From contig CAWFLQ010000006.1 of assembly GCA_963816745.1 (NCBI GenBank), positions 744,001-808,000 of the forward strand: 64,000 nucleotides of DNA, in the 5' to 3' direction. Positions 1 to 8,233 of this stretch are shown here, piece by piece. The translations under genes and the position numbers were made by a program. Each line of letters begins with the position of its first letter. Within the stretch, counting starts at the first letter, position 1. A model generated the notes under the pieces. The model worked only from the letters and a program-made list of their open reading frames with translations. It was not told the DNA's origin and searched no databases. This DNA is from VAZQ01 sp963816745 (lineage in GTDB: Bacteria; Pseudomonadota; Alphaproteobacteria; Rhizobiales; Xanthobacteraceae).

Positions 1-82
1 AGGGGTCGCGTCAAGCAAAGGCTGCGCGGTGCCCGTATAGTCGGTCGCGCAATCCTGAAGTTGACCGCAGAAAGGCCGAACC

Positions 83-310
83 ATGCGCCTCTATATCTTC
101 AAATCCGAGACAAGGAAGGCGTTGTGCGCCTTTGCCGGAGACCCGGCAGGGAGCAAGCTCCCGAAGAGCCACGGTCCCTGGACCGTTACCGGTGTGGTCA
201 GCGCGGACCGGGATCCTCCCCATAAGTTCTCGCGCGACGCGATCGAGGAAGCCATCGGCGGCGAGGGTTTCCAGCTCTGGCGCCCTCTCGCCAAGAAGGC
301 CGAAGCCTAG
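83..310 (+). CDS. Small hypothetical protein (75 aa)
   Basis: Unrecognised 75-residue soluble protein. The start ATG follows an AAAGG ribosome-binding site about 8 nt upstream. No signal peptide or membrane segment is visible; the sequence is mixed charged/aromatic and ends in a basic Leu-Ala-Lys-Lys stretch. The stop codon TAG is followed immediately by the GTG of the next gene, so the two are probably co-transcribed. Reading the opposite strand gives a longer frame, but it lacks a ribosome-binding site and has the composition of a shadow frame. Function unknown. Confidence 0.6.
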   Translation: MRLYIFKSETRKALCAFAGDPAGSKLPKSHGPWTVTGVVSADRDPPHKFSRDAIEEAIGGEGFQLWRPLAKKAEA

Positions 311-808
311 GTGGCTGGGTCCCCCGACAACACGGTCATCCTGCACTGGGATGAATGTCAGACCGCATGGGCGAAACTGTCCTGGGGCGAGTGGGTTCGA
401 TTCCGGGGAGCCGGCGAAGGCGGCCCCGGCCTGCTCGCCGGCGCCGAGGCGGGCGAGCACTACTTTCTCGTCTGCGTTCTGGGTGACCGTGGCGATCTCG
501 CGAACGTGATTCCGCACAGATACGTCCTCTCAACCGACGGACGACTCGCGCACGGCTTCGATGGGCTCGCACAGGCGGAGCGCGAAGAATATCACCGGAT
601 CCAAGTGCTCCTCTCACCCACGATCGAGGACTCGGATCGCTACCAGGAGCTCGATGCACGCGGATTTTCGGTCAATCTGCCGCCGTTGCACACCGTCGCG
701 CCGCTGCTGAGGGCGATGCCGGGGCTGGCGGGCGCGCAGCCGAGTGCCGCCTGCTGGAATTTTCTTTCGGCCATCGGAATCTGCCGTTCGAGCGCGCGAC
801 CTAGTTAG
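311..808 (+). CDS. Hypothetical protein (165 aa)
   Basis: A GTG start sits directly after the stop of the upstream 75-residue gene (zero-base gap), which suggests translational coupling. The product is a soluble acidic protein with Trp- and Tyr-rich segments in the first 110 residues and a more hydrophobic Ala/Pro/Leu-rich tail. I recognise no domain, and there are no Cys/His clusters or membrane helices. The frame stays open with protein-like composition throughout, so I believe it is real, but the function is unknown. Confidence 0.5.
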   Translation: MAGSPDNTVILHWDECQTAWAKLSWGEWVRFRGAGEGGPGLLAGAEAGEHYFLVCVLGDRGDLANVIPHRYVLSTDGRLAHGFDGLAQAEREEYHRIQVLLSPTIEDSDRYQELDARGFSVNLPPLHTVAPLLRAMPGLAGAQPSAACWNFLSAIGICRSSARPS

Positions 809-851
809 AAAACGTCGTGACGTCCGCCGGGGATTTAGCCAGGAGACCACG

Positions 852-1004
852 GTGAGATGGGTGATCCTGGCTATCTTCCTTTTTGGGATGTTTTCATTGC
901 TCAATTGGCATGAAGCCGCCACAAAAGAGGGAAAGATAACCTACGGTCTCATGGCTATCACAGCTCTCGCGCTCGTGCTGCTGCTGGGAAATACCATGCT
1001 CTGA
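852..1004 (+). CDS. Small two-helix membrane protein (50 aa)
   Basis: I place the start at the GTG preceded by AGGAG about 7 nt upstream, rather than at a more distal ATG that lacks a ribosome-binding site. The 50-residue product has a hydrophobic helix at about residues 3-18, a short polar loop containing a Glu-Gly-Lys stretch, and a second helix at about residues 31-48. It lies 17 nt upstream of the HlyIII-family gene on the same strand, so it may be its partner or simply share its transcript. Function unknown. Confidence 0.5.
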   Translation: MRWVILAIFLFGMFSLLNWHEAATKEGKITYGLMAITALALVLLLGNTML

Positions 1005-1021
1005 GACGCACGGAACTCGAT

Positions 1022-1759
1022 ATGCGTCCGCACTCACACACCGCAATCGACGGCTATCGTTCGATCAACTCCGATCCTGCCTCCGGCGCTTCCGCGGTTT
1101 CGTCATCGCAGGTGCCGGGAAAAATCAGCTGGCACTACGACCGCGCCGAATTGATCGCCGATGGCGTCGTGCACGCGATCGGCGTGGTGCTGGGACTCAT
1201 CGGAGCAATCGCAATCCTCATAGTCGCGATCAAGGATCAATTGATCGAGGTCGCGTCCGTCGGCATCTACATTTTCGGTCTGGTCGCGATGCTCGTACTG
1301 TCGGCTGCCTACAACATGTGGCCGATATCGACGACGAAGTGGGTTCTGCGCCGGTTCGATCACTCGGCAATCTACTTGTTGATCGCGGGCACCTACACGC
1401 CGTTCCTGGCGGTGATGAAGAGCGGCATTGTTTCGATGATTCTCAGCATCGGCGTGTGGTCGAGCGCGCTCGTTGGGATCGCCTTGAAGCTGATACTCCC
1501 CGGGCGTTTTGACCGCCTGGCCATTGCTCTCTACCTGCTGCTCGGCTGGTGTGGCGTCGCCGCCTACGACCTCCTCGCATCCGCCGTTCCAAGCTCGAGC
1601 CTATGGCTTCTCGTGATCGGCGGCGTTCTATACTCGATCGGAATCGTGTTTCATGGCTGGCGCCGGCTGCGCTTTCACAACGCGATCTGGCACAGCTTCG
1701 TGCTGATCGCAGCCGGCTGCCACTATTCAGCTGTTCTTACTTGCCTGGCTTCGGGATGA
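1022..1759 (+). CDS. HlyIII / PAQR-family membrane protein
   Basis: This is a 245-residue integral membrane protein of the hemolysin III (COG1272, PAQR) family with about seven hydrophobic segments after a 35-residue soluble N-terminus. Family motifs are visible: an Asp-x6-His pair before and in helix 1 (around residues 45-52), the Asp-His-Ser-Ala-Ile-Tyr...Ala-Gly-Thr-Tyr-Thr-Pro block near residues 112-126, and a C-terminal His-Asn-Ala-Ile-Trp-His...His block near residues 218-233. In the family these His/Asp residues form a zinc site. The activity of most bacterial members is unknown; the hemolysin name is historical. Length is slightly above the usual 200-230 residues because of the N-terminal extension. 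Confidence 0.88.
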   Translation: MRPHSHTAIDGYRSINSDPASGASAVSSSQVPGKISWHYDRAELIADGVVHAIGVVLGLIGAIAILIVAIKDQLIEVASVGIYIFGLVAMLVLSAAYNMWPISTTKWVLRRFDHSAIYLLIAGTYTPFLAVMKSGIVSMILSIGVWSSALVGIALKLILPGRFDRLAIALYLLLGWCGVAAYDLLASAVPSSSLWLLVIGGVLYSIGIVFHGWRRLRFHNAIWHSFVLIAAGCHYSAVLTCLASG

Positions 1760-2288
1760 CCGGCGAGGTCACGCGCTCTTGAGTGGCGCCATGGTCCAGT
1801 GCTCGGACTCCAATTTCCGCGCACCCACGGCGAGCAACAAGCGCTCAGTCGTCGCGCGATCGGCGGAGATGCCTTTCTCGAGCTGTCCGATGGACCGGTG
1901 TCCGTTTGTTGAACCGCGGATCTCTCAGCATCTCCCTGAGCTTGCGCTTTTTCTGCCACTCTGAAATCGCGTTCCAAACCATTCACATCCTCCCATGGAT
2001 TGAAGACGGCAGCTTACACCAATCGGCCCTGACAGGCGATCTCGATCTCTGCCTTTTCTTTCAGCGGATGGTCGGCAAAGCTCCGCGCACAGTTGGTTTA
2101 CCATGAAATCTCGGTCGAAACAGACCGCCGCATGGCTAACCGCGGCGATTTGTCTAGGTCCGACGCCCAAAAGGGTATATGTTTCATGATCATCGGCACG
2201 CGACGTGGGGACGAACCCAGGCGCCGATGACCGAGAGACGGTTGCGCTCCCGCCTGCATCTCCCATGCTACAAGGCAAGGAGCGCGCG
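1760..2288. other. About 530 bases without a supported gene
   Basis: Several overlapping open frames exist on both strands, but none has a convincing ribosome-binding site or recognisable family. A 28-codon frame starting at ATG 2103 on the + strand is possible but unsupported. I saw no strong palindrome or tandem repeat. Confidence 0.4.
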
Positions 2289-2510
2289 ATGTCCAACGGA
2301 CAACAGCTATCCAACGAATCGAGACATCGCCGTGCGGCCGCCTCCTGCGGCCTGTTCGCGGCGAGCGCCAGATCGGCGGCGGATCGCGAGCTGCTGCTGG
2401 GCATGCAGCGGTCGTTGCTGAGGCGTGCCGACCACGAAGGCTGGCTCGACGGGCTGCCTCCCGTCCCGCCGGCGCGGCCGAGGGCACTTGCGGTCCCCAC
2501 GCGGCGTTGA
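2289..2510 (+). CDS. Small basic hypothetical protein (73 aa)
   Basis: The ATG is preceded by AAGGAG 8-10 nt upstream, a strong ribosome-binding site that decides this start over an upstream in-frame ATG. The product is a soluble, Arg/Ala-rich protein of 73 residues, with a predicted helical middle (Ala-Asp-Arg-Glu-Leu-Leu-Leu-Gly-Met-Gln-Arg) and a Pro-rich C-terminal tail. I recognise no family. It lies 15 nt upstream of a DUF1488 gene on the same strand, so an operon is likely. Confidence 0.55.
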   Translation: MSNGQQLSNESRHRRAAASCGLFAASARSAADRELLLGMQRSLLRRADHEGWLDGLPPVPPARPRALAVPTRR

Positions 2511-2525
2511 TCGAGCACACGGACC

Positions 2526-2789
2526 ATGGCGCTGAATTTTCCGAATCAAATGCGCTCGTACGACGCGAGCCGGCGCGCCGTGCGGTTTTGGGGGCACGAC
2601 AGCGCAATGGAGGCGTCGTTCTTCGTGACCGAGGACGCGCTCAAGCGCATGCGTCCGGACATGCGGTTCGACGAGGCCGGGCTGCTTAGCGCCTTCGACG
2701 CGAATCGCGACCTGATCTACGCAGCCGCGGTCAGGGTCTATGGTCGCGGCCGCAAAGGCTCGTACGACCTGGTCGGCGCCGACTTCTGA
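2526..2789 (+). CDS. DUF1488 family protein
   Basis: This 87-residue protein matches the DUF1488 pattern: an N-terminal Phe-Pro-Asn segment, a central Val-Arg-Phe-Trp-Gly-His-Asp block followed by an Ala-Leu segment, and a C-terminal Ala-Ala-x-Val-Tyr-x-Arg-Gly...Tyr-Asp-Leu segment. Members are common in Bradyrhizobium-like genomes and have no established biochemical role. Start spacing to the preceding small gene is 15 nt. Confidence 0.75.
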   Translation: MALNFPNQMRSYDASRRAVRFWGHDSAMEASFFVTEDALKRMRPDMRFDEAGLLSAFDANRDLIYAAAVRVYGRGRKGSYDLVGADF

Positions 2790-2999
2790 TCGGACTCTAC
2801 CCCGCTGGCGGCGTTTCGACGCAGATGCGTCCGGCGCCAGGTTCGATATCGGCATCGACATCGGCGACACAAGAGCGCACCATCGTGTCAACCGAAACGC
2901 CAGCGCAAAGCGGCCGGCCCTCCAATCCAACTTGCCGACCGGAACCCATCCGGGTGTCCGTTGCCCTCGCACCGAAAAAGTCGGGCGAAAGGAATTCCC

Positions 3000-3359
3000 A
3001 TGCAATTACCTTCGATCCTGCAAGGCAATTCTCTCACGCGTCTCTTGCAGGGAGCCGCCGCCGGCGCTGTCGCAACCGTCATCATCGGCTTCAGTTGGGG
3101 CGGATGGACGTTGGGAAGCACCGCGAAGCAAATGTCCGAGCAAAAGATGAGCGCCGCCCTCGTGGCGGTTCTTGCCCCCATGTGCGTCAACAAGTTCCGA
3201 GGGGGCCCCGACGCCGCGCAGCAGATGGCCGAGTTCAAGAAGGTCAGCTCGTGGATGCAGGACTCCTACATCCAGAAGGGCGGCTGGGCGACGTTCCCCG
3301 GCATGGGATCGCCCGACCTCGCCATCGCTCAGGCGTGCGCCAAGTTGCTGACGCCCTAG
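3000..3359 (+). CDS. Exported or membrane-anchored hypothetical protein (119 aa)
   Basis: The start chosen is the ATG with AAAGGA 7 nt upstream. The protein has an N-terminal hydrophobic helix (about residues 18-38, Gly/Ala-rich, ending in Trp-Gly-Gly-Trp), then a polar domain with one cysteine (Cys-Val-Asn-Lys-Phe) and a short C-terminal Cys-containing helix. The helix could be an uncleaved signal anchor, leaving about 80 residues in the periplasm. It is convergent with rnhA, the two stop codons being one base apart. Function unknown; similar small proteins are widespread in Bradyrhizobium relatives. Confidence 0.65.
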   Translation: MQLPSILQGNSLTRLLQGAAAGAVATVIIGFSWGGWTLGSTAKQMSEQKMSAALVAVLAPMCVNKFRGGPDAAQQMAEFKKVSSWMQDSYIQKGGWATFPGMGSPDLAIAQACAKLLTP

Positions 3360-3360
3360 C

Positions 3361-3813
3361 CTATCGAGTTGTCCGCGCTTCGTTGAGCCCGTCGCGTGCC
3401 AGCTGGTCCGCGCGCTCGTTCAGGTCGTGCCCGGCATGGCCCTTGACCCAGTGCCAGTGCACGGTATGGCGCTCGAGCGCGGCCTCGAGCCGCTGCCACA
3501 GATCGACGTTCTTCACCGGCTTCTTGTCGGATGTGCGCCAGCCGTTGCGCTTCCACTGCTTGATCCACGACATGATGCCGTTGCGCAGGTATTGGCTGTC
3601 GGTGTGGATGTCGACGAGGCAGGGCCGCTTGAGCGCTTCGAGCGCGGAGATCGCCGCCATCAACTCCATGCGGTTGTTGGTGGTGTGGGCCTCGCCGCCC
3701 TTCAATTCCTTCTCCTGATCGCCGAAGGCGAGGATCGCGCCCCAGCCGCCCGGGCCGGGATTGCCGGAGCAGGCGCCGTCGGTGTGAATGACAACCCGCT
3801 GCTGCTCGCTCAT
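3361..3813 (-). CDS. rnhA: Ribonuclease HI
   Basis: RNase HI cleaves the RNA strand of RNA-DNA hybrids, for example primers and R-loops, in the cytoplasm. The 150-residue product has the full catalytic set, all shifted by two from the E. coli numbering: Asp12 (Thr-Asp-Gly-Ala-Cys-Ser-Gly-Asn-Pro-Gly), Glu50 (Asn-Arg-Met-Glu-Leu), Asp72 (His-Thr-Asp-Ser-Gln-Tyr), His126 and Asp136. The basic handle Trp-Lys-Arg-Asn-Gly-Trp is present near residues 86-92. The start ATG overlaps the thrB stop in an ATGA arrangement, so it is the last gene of an ispH-thrB-rnhA operon, a common alphaproteobacterial order. Confidence 0.96.
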   Translation of the reverse strand: MSEQQRVVIHTDGACSGNPGPGGWGAILAFGDQEKELKGGEAHTTNNRMELMAAISALEALKRPCLVDIHTDSQYLRNGIMSWIKQWKRNGWRTSDKKPVKNVDLWQRLEAALERHTVHWHWVKGHAGHDLNERADQLARDGLNEARTTR

Positions 3814-4775
3814 GGCTCGATCCCGTAATCGCGCACGCTGTTGATCGCCTGGTGGAAGCGCAGCTTGCGGTAATATTCCAGCGGATCCTTCGGCCGCACC
3901 AGCGCGCCGGGCGGAACGTCGAACCAGTCGACGAGTCGCGTCAACAGAAAACGGAGCGCCGCGCCGCGCGCAAGCAGCGGCAGTGCATTGCGCTCCACGT
4001 CGGACAGCGGCCGCACCTGCGCATACGCCTGCAGCAGGCTTCTGCCCTTGGTGACGTTGTAGGAATGGTCGGTCTCGAAGCACCAGGCGTTGAGGCAGAT
4101 CGCGACGTCATAGGCGAGCGCGTCGGTGCAGGCGAAATAGAAGTCGATCAAGCCGGAGAGCTTGTTGCCGAGGAAGAACACGTTGTCGGGAAAGAGATCG
4201 GCGTGGATGACGCCCTGCGGCAATTGCCGCGGCCATGCCTGCTCGAGATGCGCGAGCTCGGCCGCGAGCAGCTCTTTCAGGTCGCGCTGCACCTCGTTCG
4301 CCCGCGCGCCGCAGGCCTCGTAGAGCGGCCGCCAGCCCGCGACCGAGAGCGCGTTGGCGCGGCTCATCTTGAAGTCGAGCCCGGCGAGATGCAGCTTCGC
4401 CAGCGCCTCGCCGAGCGCCGCGCAGTGGCCCGCCGTCGGCCGCCTGATCCACATGCCGTCGAGGAAGGTGATGACCGCGGCCGGCCGTCCGGCGACCTGG
4501 CCCAGCACCTCGCCCTTGCGGTTCGCCACCGGCTGCGGGCAGGTGAGGCCGCGCGCGTGCAGGTGCTCCATCAGGCCGAGGAAGAACGGCAGGTCCTTGG
4601 CCGCGACGCGCTTCTCGTAGAGCGTGAGGATGAAATAGCCGCGGCTGGTGTGGACGAGAAAGTTCGAGTTCTCGACCCCTTCGGCGATGCCCTTGTAGGC
4701 GAGCAGGTCTCCGATGTCGTATCCGGCGAGGAAGGCCCCGAGGTCTTCCGCCGCCACATCGGTGTAGACCGCCAT
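3810..4775 (-). CDS. thrB: Homoserine kinase (APH-fold, type II)
   Basis: Phosphorylates L-homoserine with ATP in threonine synthesis. The 321-residue sequence belongs to the aminoglycoside-phosphotransferase-fold homoserine kinases of alphaproteobacteria, not the GHMP kinases. Visible landmarks are the N-terminal Gly-x-Glu-Asn-Ser-Asn-Phe glycine-loop segment (residues 33-39), the catalytic His191-Ala-Asp193-Leu-Phe-Pro-Asp-Asn198 loop, and the metal-binding Asp211-Phe-Tyr-Phe. The start lies two bases past the stop of ispH and its end overlaps rnhA by four bases, so the three genes are co-transcribed and translationally coupled. Confidence 0.95.
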   Translation of the reverse strand: MAVYTDVAAEDLGAFLAGYDIGDLLAYKGIAEGVENSNFLVHTSRGYFILTLYEKRVAAKDLPFFLGLMEHLHARGLTCPQPVANRKGEVLGQVAGRPAAVITFLDGMWIRRPTAGHCAALGEALAKLHLAGLDFKMSRANALSVAGWRPLYEACGARANEVQRDLKELLAAELAHLEQAWPRQLPQGVIHADLFPDNVFFLGNKLSGLIDFYFACTDALAYDVAICLNAWCFETDHSYNVTKGRSLLQAYAQVRPLSDVERNALPLLARGAALRFLLTRLVDWFDVPPGALVRPKDPLEYYRKLRFHQAINSVRDYGIEP

Positions 4776-4777
4776 AG

Positions 4778-5766
4778 CTACTCCGCCGCCTCGGTGCCTC
4801 GCAGTACCCGCGGCAGCGGGAAGAACATGTCCTCGTCGGCGGTCGTGATGGTCTCGACGCTCACGGCATAGCGCTCGGCGAAGGCGCCGATGATTTCCTC
4901 GACCAGGACCTCCGGCGCGGAGGCGCCGGCCGTGACGCCAGAGACTTCGCGATCGAGCCGAACATCGACCAGTCGATCTCCGCGGCGCGCTGCACCAGCG
5001 CGGCGCGCGGGCAGCCCGAGCGCTCGGCCACTTCTTTCAGGCGCTGCGTGTTGGAGGAATTGGGCGAGCCGACCACCACCATGGCCTCGACCATGGGCGC
5101 GACCTTCTTCACCACCTCCTGACGGTTGGTGGTGGCGTAGCAGATGTCTTCCTTGTGCGGCCCGTGAATCTGCGGAAAGCGCGCCTTGAGCGCCGCTATG
5201 ATGTCGATGGTGTCGTCGACCGAGAGCGTGGTCTGCGTGACATAGGCGAGATTGGCGGGGTCGCGCGGCTCGAGGCTCGCGACCTCATCGACCGACTGCA
5301 CCAGCGTGATGGCGCCCGCCGGCAGCTGGCCGACGGTGCCGACCACTTCGGGATGGCCGGCATGGCCGATCAGCACGACCTCGCGTCCACGCTTATGGTG
5401 GATCTCGGCCTCGCGGTGGACCTTGGTGACCAGGGGACAGGTGGCGTCGAGCGCGAAGAAGTTGCGCTTCTTCGCCTCGGCCGGGATCGACTTCGGCACG
5501 CCGTGGGCGGAAAAGATGACCGGCGCGCCGGTCTCGGGGATCTCGTCGAGCTCCTCGACGAAGATCGCACCCTTCGCCTTGAGGCTCTCGACCACGTAGC
5601 GGTTGTGCACGATCTCATGGCGCACATAGACCGGGGCGCCATAGCGGGTCAGCGCCAGCTCGACCGTGTCGATGGCCCGCACCACCCCGGCGCAGAAGCC
5701 GCGGGGCGAGCACAGCAGCACCTTCAACGGGGGTTTTTGGCCGGTTTCGGGCACTTTGGCGGTCAT
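4778..5766 (-). pseudogene. ispH: 4-hydroxy-3-methylbut-2-enyl diphosphate reductase, one-base frameshift
   Basis: IspH makes IPP and DMAPP in the last step of the MEP isoprenoid pathway using a [4Fe-4S] cluster. The three cluster cysteines are intact: Cys25 (Gly-Phe-Cys-Ala-Gly-Val), Cys110 (Asp-Ala-Thr-Cys-Pro-Leu-Val) and Cys209 (Ile-Cys-Tyr-Ala-Thr-Thr-Asn-Arg-Gln). After residue 274 (position 4945) the frame is lost. Inserting a single base there (GCGAAG-GTCTCTGGC instead of GCGAAGTCTCTGGC, - strand) restores the conserved Gly-Val-Thr-Ala-Gly-Ala-Ser-Ala-Pro-Glu segment and a normal C-terminus ending at 4778, giving 329 residues. Because the pathway is normally essential and the rest is intact, a sequencing or assembly deletion is more likely than a true null allele. 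First gene of the ispH-thrB-rnhA operon. Confidence 0.93.
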
Positions 5767-5893
5767 TCGGACCTCGGTTACGGTGTCGGAACGTCATTCG
5801 ACATGGCCTTACGGCCCGGTTCTGTCAAGCGAAGGCTAAATACGCCGAAAATGCCGTAGGATCGGCATTTCCATCGCCAATTGGGGGGTATCG

Positions 5894-7030
5894 TTGGGTT
5901 CCATCGTGGTTATCGGCGCCGGCATCGGCGGCCTGGCGGTGGCGGCGGCGTTGCACCGGCGCGGCATTGCGGCCGAGGTCTACGAGCAGGCCGAAAAATT
6001 CGCGCGCGTGGGGGCCGGCATCCAGCAGAGCCCGAATGCGGTGCGGGTGCACCGCGAACTCGGCGTCGAGGATCGGCTGCGGCAGGTGGCCTTCAGCCCG
6101 GCCTCGTCGCTCAACCGGGACGGCATCTCCGGCAAGGTCACCAACGATCATCCGCTCGGGAGCGCGGTCGAGGCGCGTTACGGCGCGCCCTATCTCACGC
6201 TCCATCGCGGCGACCTGCACGAAGCGCTGGCCTCGATCGTGCCGGCGGATTGTGTGCATCTGGGCAAGCGATTGACCGCCGTCAGCACGCGTGGATCACG
6301 CATCGAGGTCAGCTTCGCCGACGGCAGCGAGGTCGAGGCCGATGCGGTCATCGGCGCCGACGGCGTGCACTCCCTCATCCGCGAATATGTCGTGGGCCCC
6401 GAGCAGCCGCGCTTCATCGGGCGCCTCGCCTATCGCACGACGTTCCCGGCGGCGTTGCTGCGCGGCGTCGAGATCGGCTCGTCGCGCACGAAGTGGTGGG
6501 GGACCGACCGGCACATCGTGATCTACTTCGTCACCGCCGCGCACGACGAGGTCTATTTCACCACCAGCCAGCCGGAGAAGGCGGACTGGATCAGCAAGGA
6601 ATCCTGGTCAACCAAGGGCGACCTCGGCGAGATGCGCGACGCCTTCGCGAGCTTCCATCCCGACGTCCGCGCGGTTCTGGACGCGGCGCCCGAGGTGCAC
6701 AAATGGGGCATCTTCGAGCGAGACCCGCTTGCGACTTGGAGCAAGGGGCGCGTGTGTCTCCTGGGCGATGCCTGCCATCCGATGACGCCGTACATGGCCT
6801 CTGGCGCAGCCATGGCGCTCGAGGACGCCGCGGTGCTCGCGCGTTGCGTCGAGGAGATCAGCGACATCGAGGAGGCGTTCCGCGTGTACGAAGCCACGCG
6901 CAAGCCGCGCGCCTCGGCGGTGCAGACGGGATCGAGCGCCAATACCTGGATGCGCAACGAGACCAATCCTGATTGGCTCTATGGTTATGACGCGTGGACC
7001 GCACCGCTGGTGGTGCCGGTCGCGGCGTAG
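5894..7030 (+). CDS. FAD-dependent aromatic-ring monooxygenase (salicylate hydroxylase-like)
   Basis: A 378-residue single-component flavoprotein hydroxylase of the PHBH fold. It has the N-terminal dinucleotide motif Gly-Ala-Gly-Ile-Gly-Gly (residues 8-13), the central Gly-Ala-Asp-Gly-Val-His-Ser motif near residue 155 that contacts FAD and NAD(P)H, and the Gly-Asp-Ala-Cys-His-Pro-Met-Thr-Pro motif near residue 297 that binds FAD ribityl. Overall it resembles salicylate 1-hydroxylase and 6-hydroxynicotinate 3-monooxygenase; the substrate cannot be told from sequence alone. A TTG start with a G-rich upstream stretch gives the full Rossmann strand. The TAG stop lies inside the outer arm of a palindromic repeat. 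Confidence 0.85.
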   Translation: MGSIVVIGAGIGGLAVAAALHRRGIAAEVYEQAEKFARVGAGIQQSPNAVRVHRELGVEDRLRQVAFSPASSLNRDGISGKVTNDHPLGSAVEARYGAPYLTLHRGDLHEALASIVPADCVHLGKRLTAVSTRGSRIEVSFADGSEVEADAVIGADGVHSLIREYVVGPEQPRFIGRLAYRTTFPAALLRGVEIGSSRTKWWGTDRHIVIYFVTAAHDEVYFTTSQPEKADWISKESWSTKGDLGEMRDAFASFHPDVRAVLDAAPEVHKWGIFERDPLATWSKGRVCLLGDACHPMTPYMASGAAMALEDAAVLARCVEEISDIEEAFRVYEATRKPRASAVQTGSSANTWMRNETNPDWLYGYDAWTAPLVVPVAA

Positions 7031-7177
7031 GATGGGTGGAGCGATGAGGGCGCTTGCGCGCTCATCGCGATACCCATCGCAACGGCTGTGCTCGTGGAGA
7101 GATGATGGGTATCGCGCGCGCATGGCCCGCGAAGACGGGCGTAAACGCCCTTTCGGCGCGCGCTCCACCCATCCTAC
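7027..7177. repeat. Nested palindromic element between convergent genes (GTAGG-TGGGT family, copy 1)
   Basis: The outer arms GTAGGATGGGTGGAGCG (7027-7043) and its exact reverse complement (7161-7177) enclose an inner 12-bp inverted repeat (7067-7078 with 7104-7115) and a loop containing TGTGCTCGTGG (7087-7097). The same architecture, with different arm bases but the same loop 11-mer, is found at 55312-55396. The stop codons TAG of both convergent flanking genes lie in the outer arms. A GC-rich tail (7125-7142) is shared with the hairpin inserted in the neighbouring SnoaL-like gene. Confidence 0.8.
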
Positions 7178-7825
7178 GACCCGAGCCACGCGTCGTAGCG
7201 CGCGTAGAGCTGGTCGGTGTCCGGCAAGCCGTCGCGATAGACGACTGGCGCGAGCTCGCGGCCGGCGGCGACGAGGCGCGCGGCCATGTAGCGGTAGGCC
7301 TCCGGATAAATCGACAGATCGGTCGCGGTGAACAGCTTGCCGAACGCGTCCGACGGCTCGACCGGATCGAGCCGGTCGCGCTCGTAGATGGCGGTGCGCT
7401 CGACGATCGCCCAACGGCCGTCGCGGCGCTCCAGCCGGTCGAGGAAACGCGCATGGGAGGTCATGTCAACGGGCACACCGTCGATCTTCTGGCGCACGAA
7501 GATGACGATATTGGTCTCGGCCACCGCGCGCATAGCCCGCGAAGACATAGGGCGGAGACGCCCGTCTTCGCGGGCGATGCTGTGAACGCCCTGACGCAGA
7601 GACACGTACGACCGAGGGCAGGATGTGATGCTTGGAGCGCTGGCCGGCGTCGAAGCTCTTGCGGCAGCGGTCGACGAACTCGGTGAAGCTGCCGCTGAAC
7701 CAGGAGATGGCGATCTGTCCCTCCGGCACGAAGGTTGCGAGCAGCTGCGGCCACTTGCCCTGGTCGCGGTAGAGGCCCCACGACTGGATCACCTCGGCGC
7801 AGGCGTATTTGTCATCCACATCCAT
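7174..7825 (-). pseudogene. SnoaL/NTF2-like protein disrupted by an inserted hairpin repeat
   Basis: The N-terminal half (from ATG at 7825) reads as a SnoaL_4-type NTF2-fold protein: Asp-Asp-Lys-Tyr-Ala-Cys-Ala-Glu-Val-Ile...Trp-Gly-Leu-Tyr-Arg-Asp-Gln-Gly, then Ser-Lys-His-His-Ile-Leu-Pro-Ser. The frame then runs into a palindromic repeat (about 7528-7605), and the C-terminal half (Ala-Val-Ala-Glu-Thr-Asn-Ile-Val-Ile-Phe...) continues in another frame to 7174. In intact relatives the two parts are adjacent. Family members are small cone-shaped proteins acting as isomerases, hydrolases or ligand binders; which one this was is unknown. It is convergent with the FAD monooxygenase, so the two may have belonged to one aromatic-degradation locus. 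Confidence 0.7.
7528..7605. repeat. REP-like hairpin inserted in coding sequence
   Basis: A perfect 12-bp inverted repeat, GCCCGCGAAGAC (7535-7546) with its complement (7564-7575), encloses a 17-nt loop. Eighteen bases (7558-7575, - strand) are identical to 7125-7142 of the intergenic palindromic element. The unit interrupts the SnoaL-like gene and shifts its frame. Confidence 0.7.
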
Positions 7826-7864
7826 GGGCTGTGACCTCACTCTGACGTCGTCCAGATGACGCAC

Positions 7865-8233
7865 TCCGGTGCGAATCAGTCTCGACGCCCAACGACTTCA
7901 GCACAATGAGCGAAGCCGAGTTCACCAGCAAATCGGGCAGCCCGGCGCTAGCTGCTACTTCTAGTTCGCCAGAACTCTGTCATGACACATCTCAGCGTTG
8001 CAGTTTGAGGTCGAATGTTGCCCCAATCGTCGGGGCGCCCGACATTGAAATGTTCTGCAGCTAGAAATGGATGGATGGATCCGAGGCGGTTCACGCAAGA
8101 GTAGATCATCGAGATTTGCGGGAAGCAGGAGGCTGGCGGGCGAGTCTTTGTGAGATAGTTCACACACGACGTGACGCATGCGTGGTTAAGTCCTTCACGT
8201 GGAAAGCCCGGCGCTTTGAAGCGGGAGATTGCG
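7865..8233. other. About 370 bases without a supported gene
   Basis: Between the SnoaL-like pseudogene start and the small zinc-ribbon gene. Short open frames on both strands lack ribosome-binding sites and family resemblance. Base composition is lower in GC than in the flanks. It presumably holds the divergent promoters. Confidence 0.35.

Noticed and set aside
11..517. A 168-codon - strand frame at the left edge
   Set aside because: It overlaps two + strand genes in tandem, one with a good ribosome-binding site, and has Arg/Pro-rich composition typical of antisense frames.
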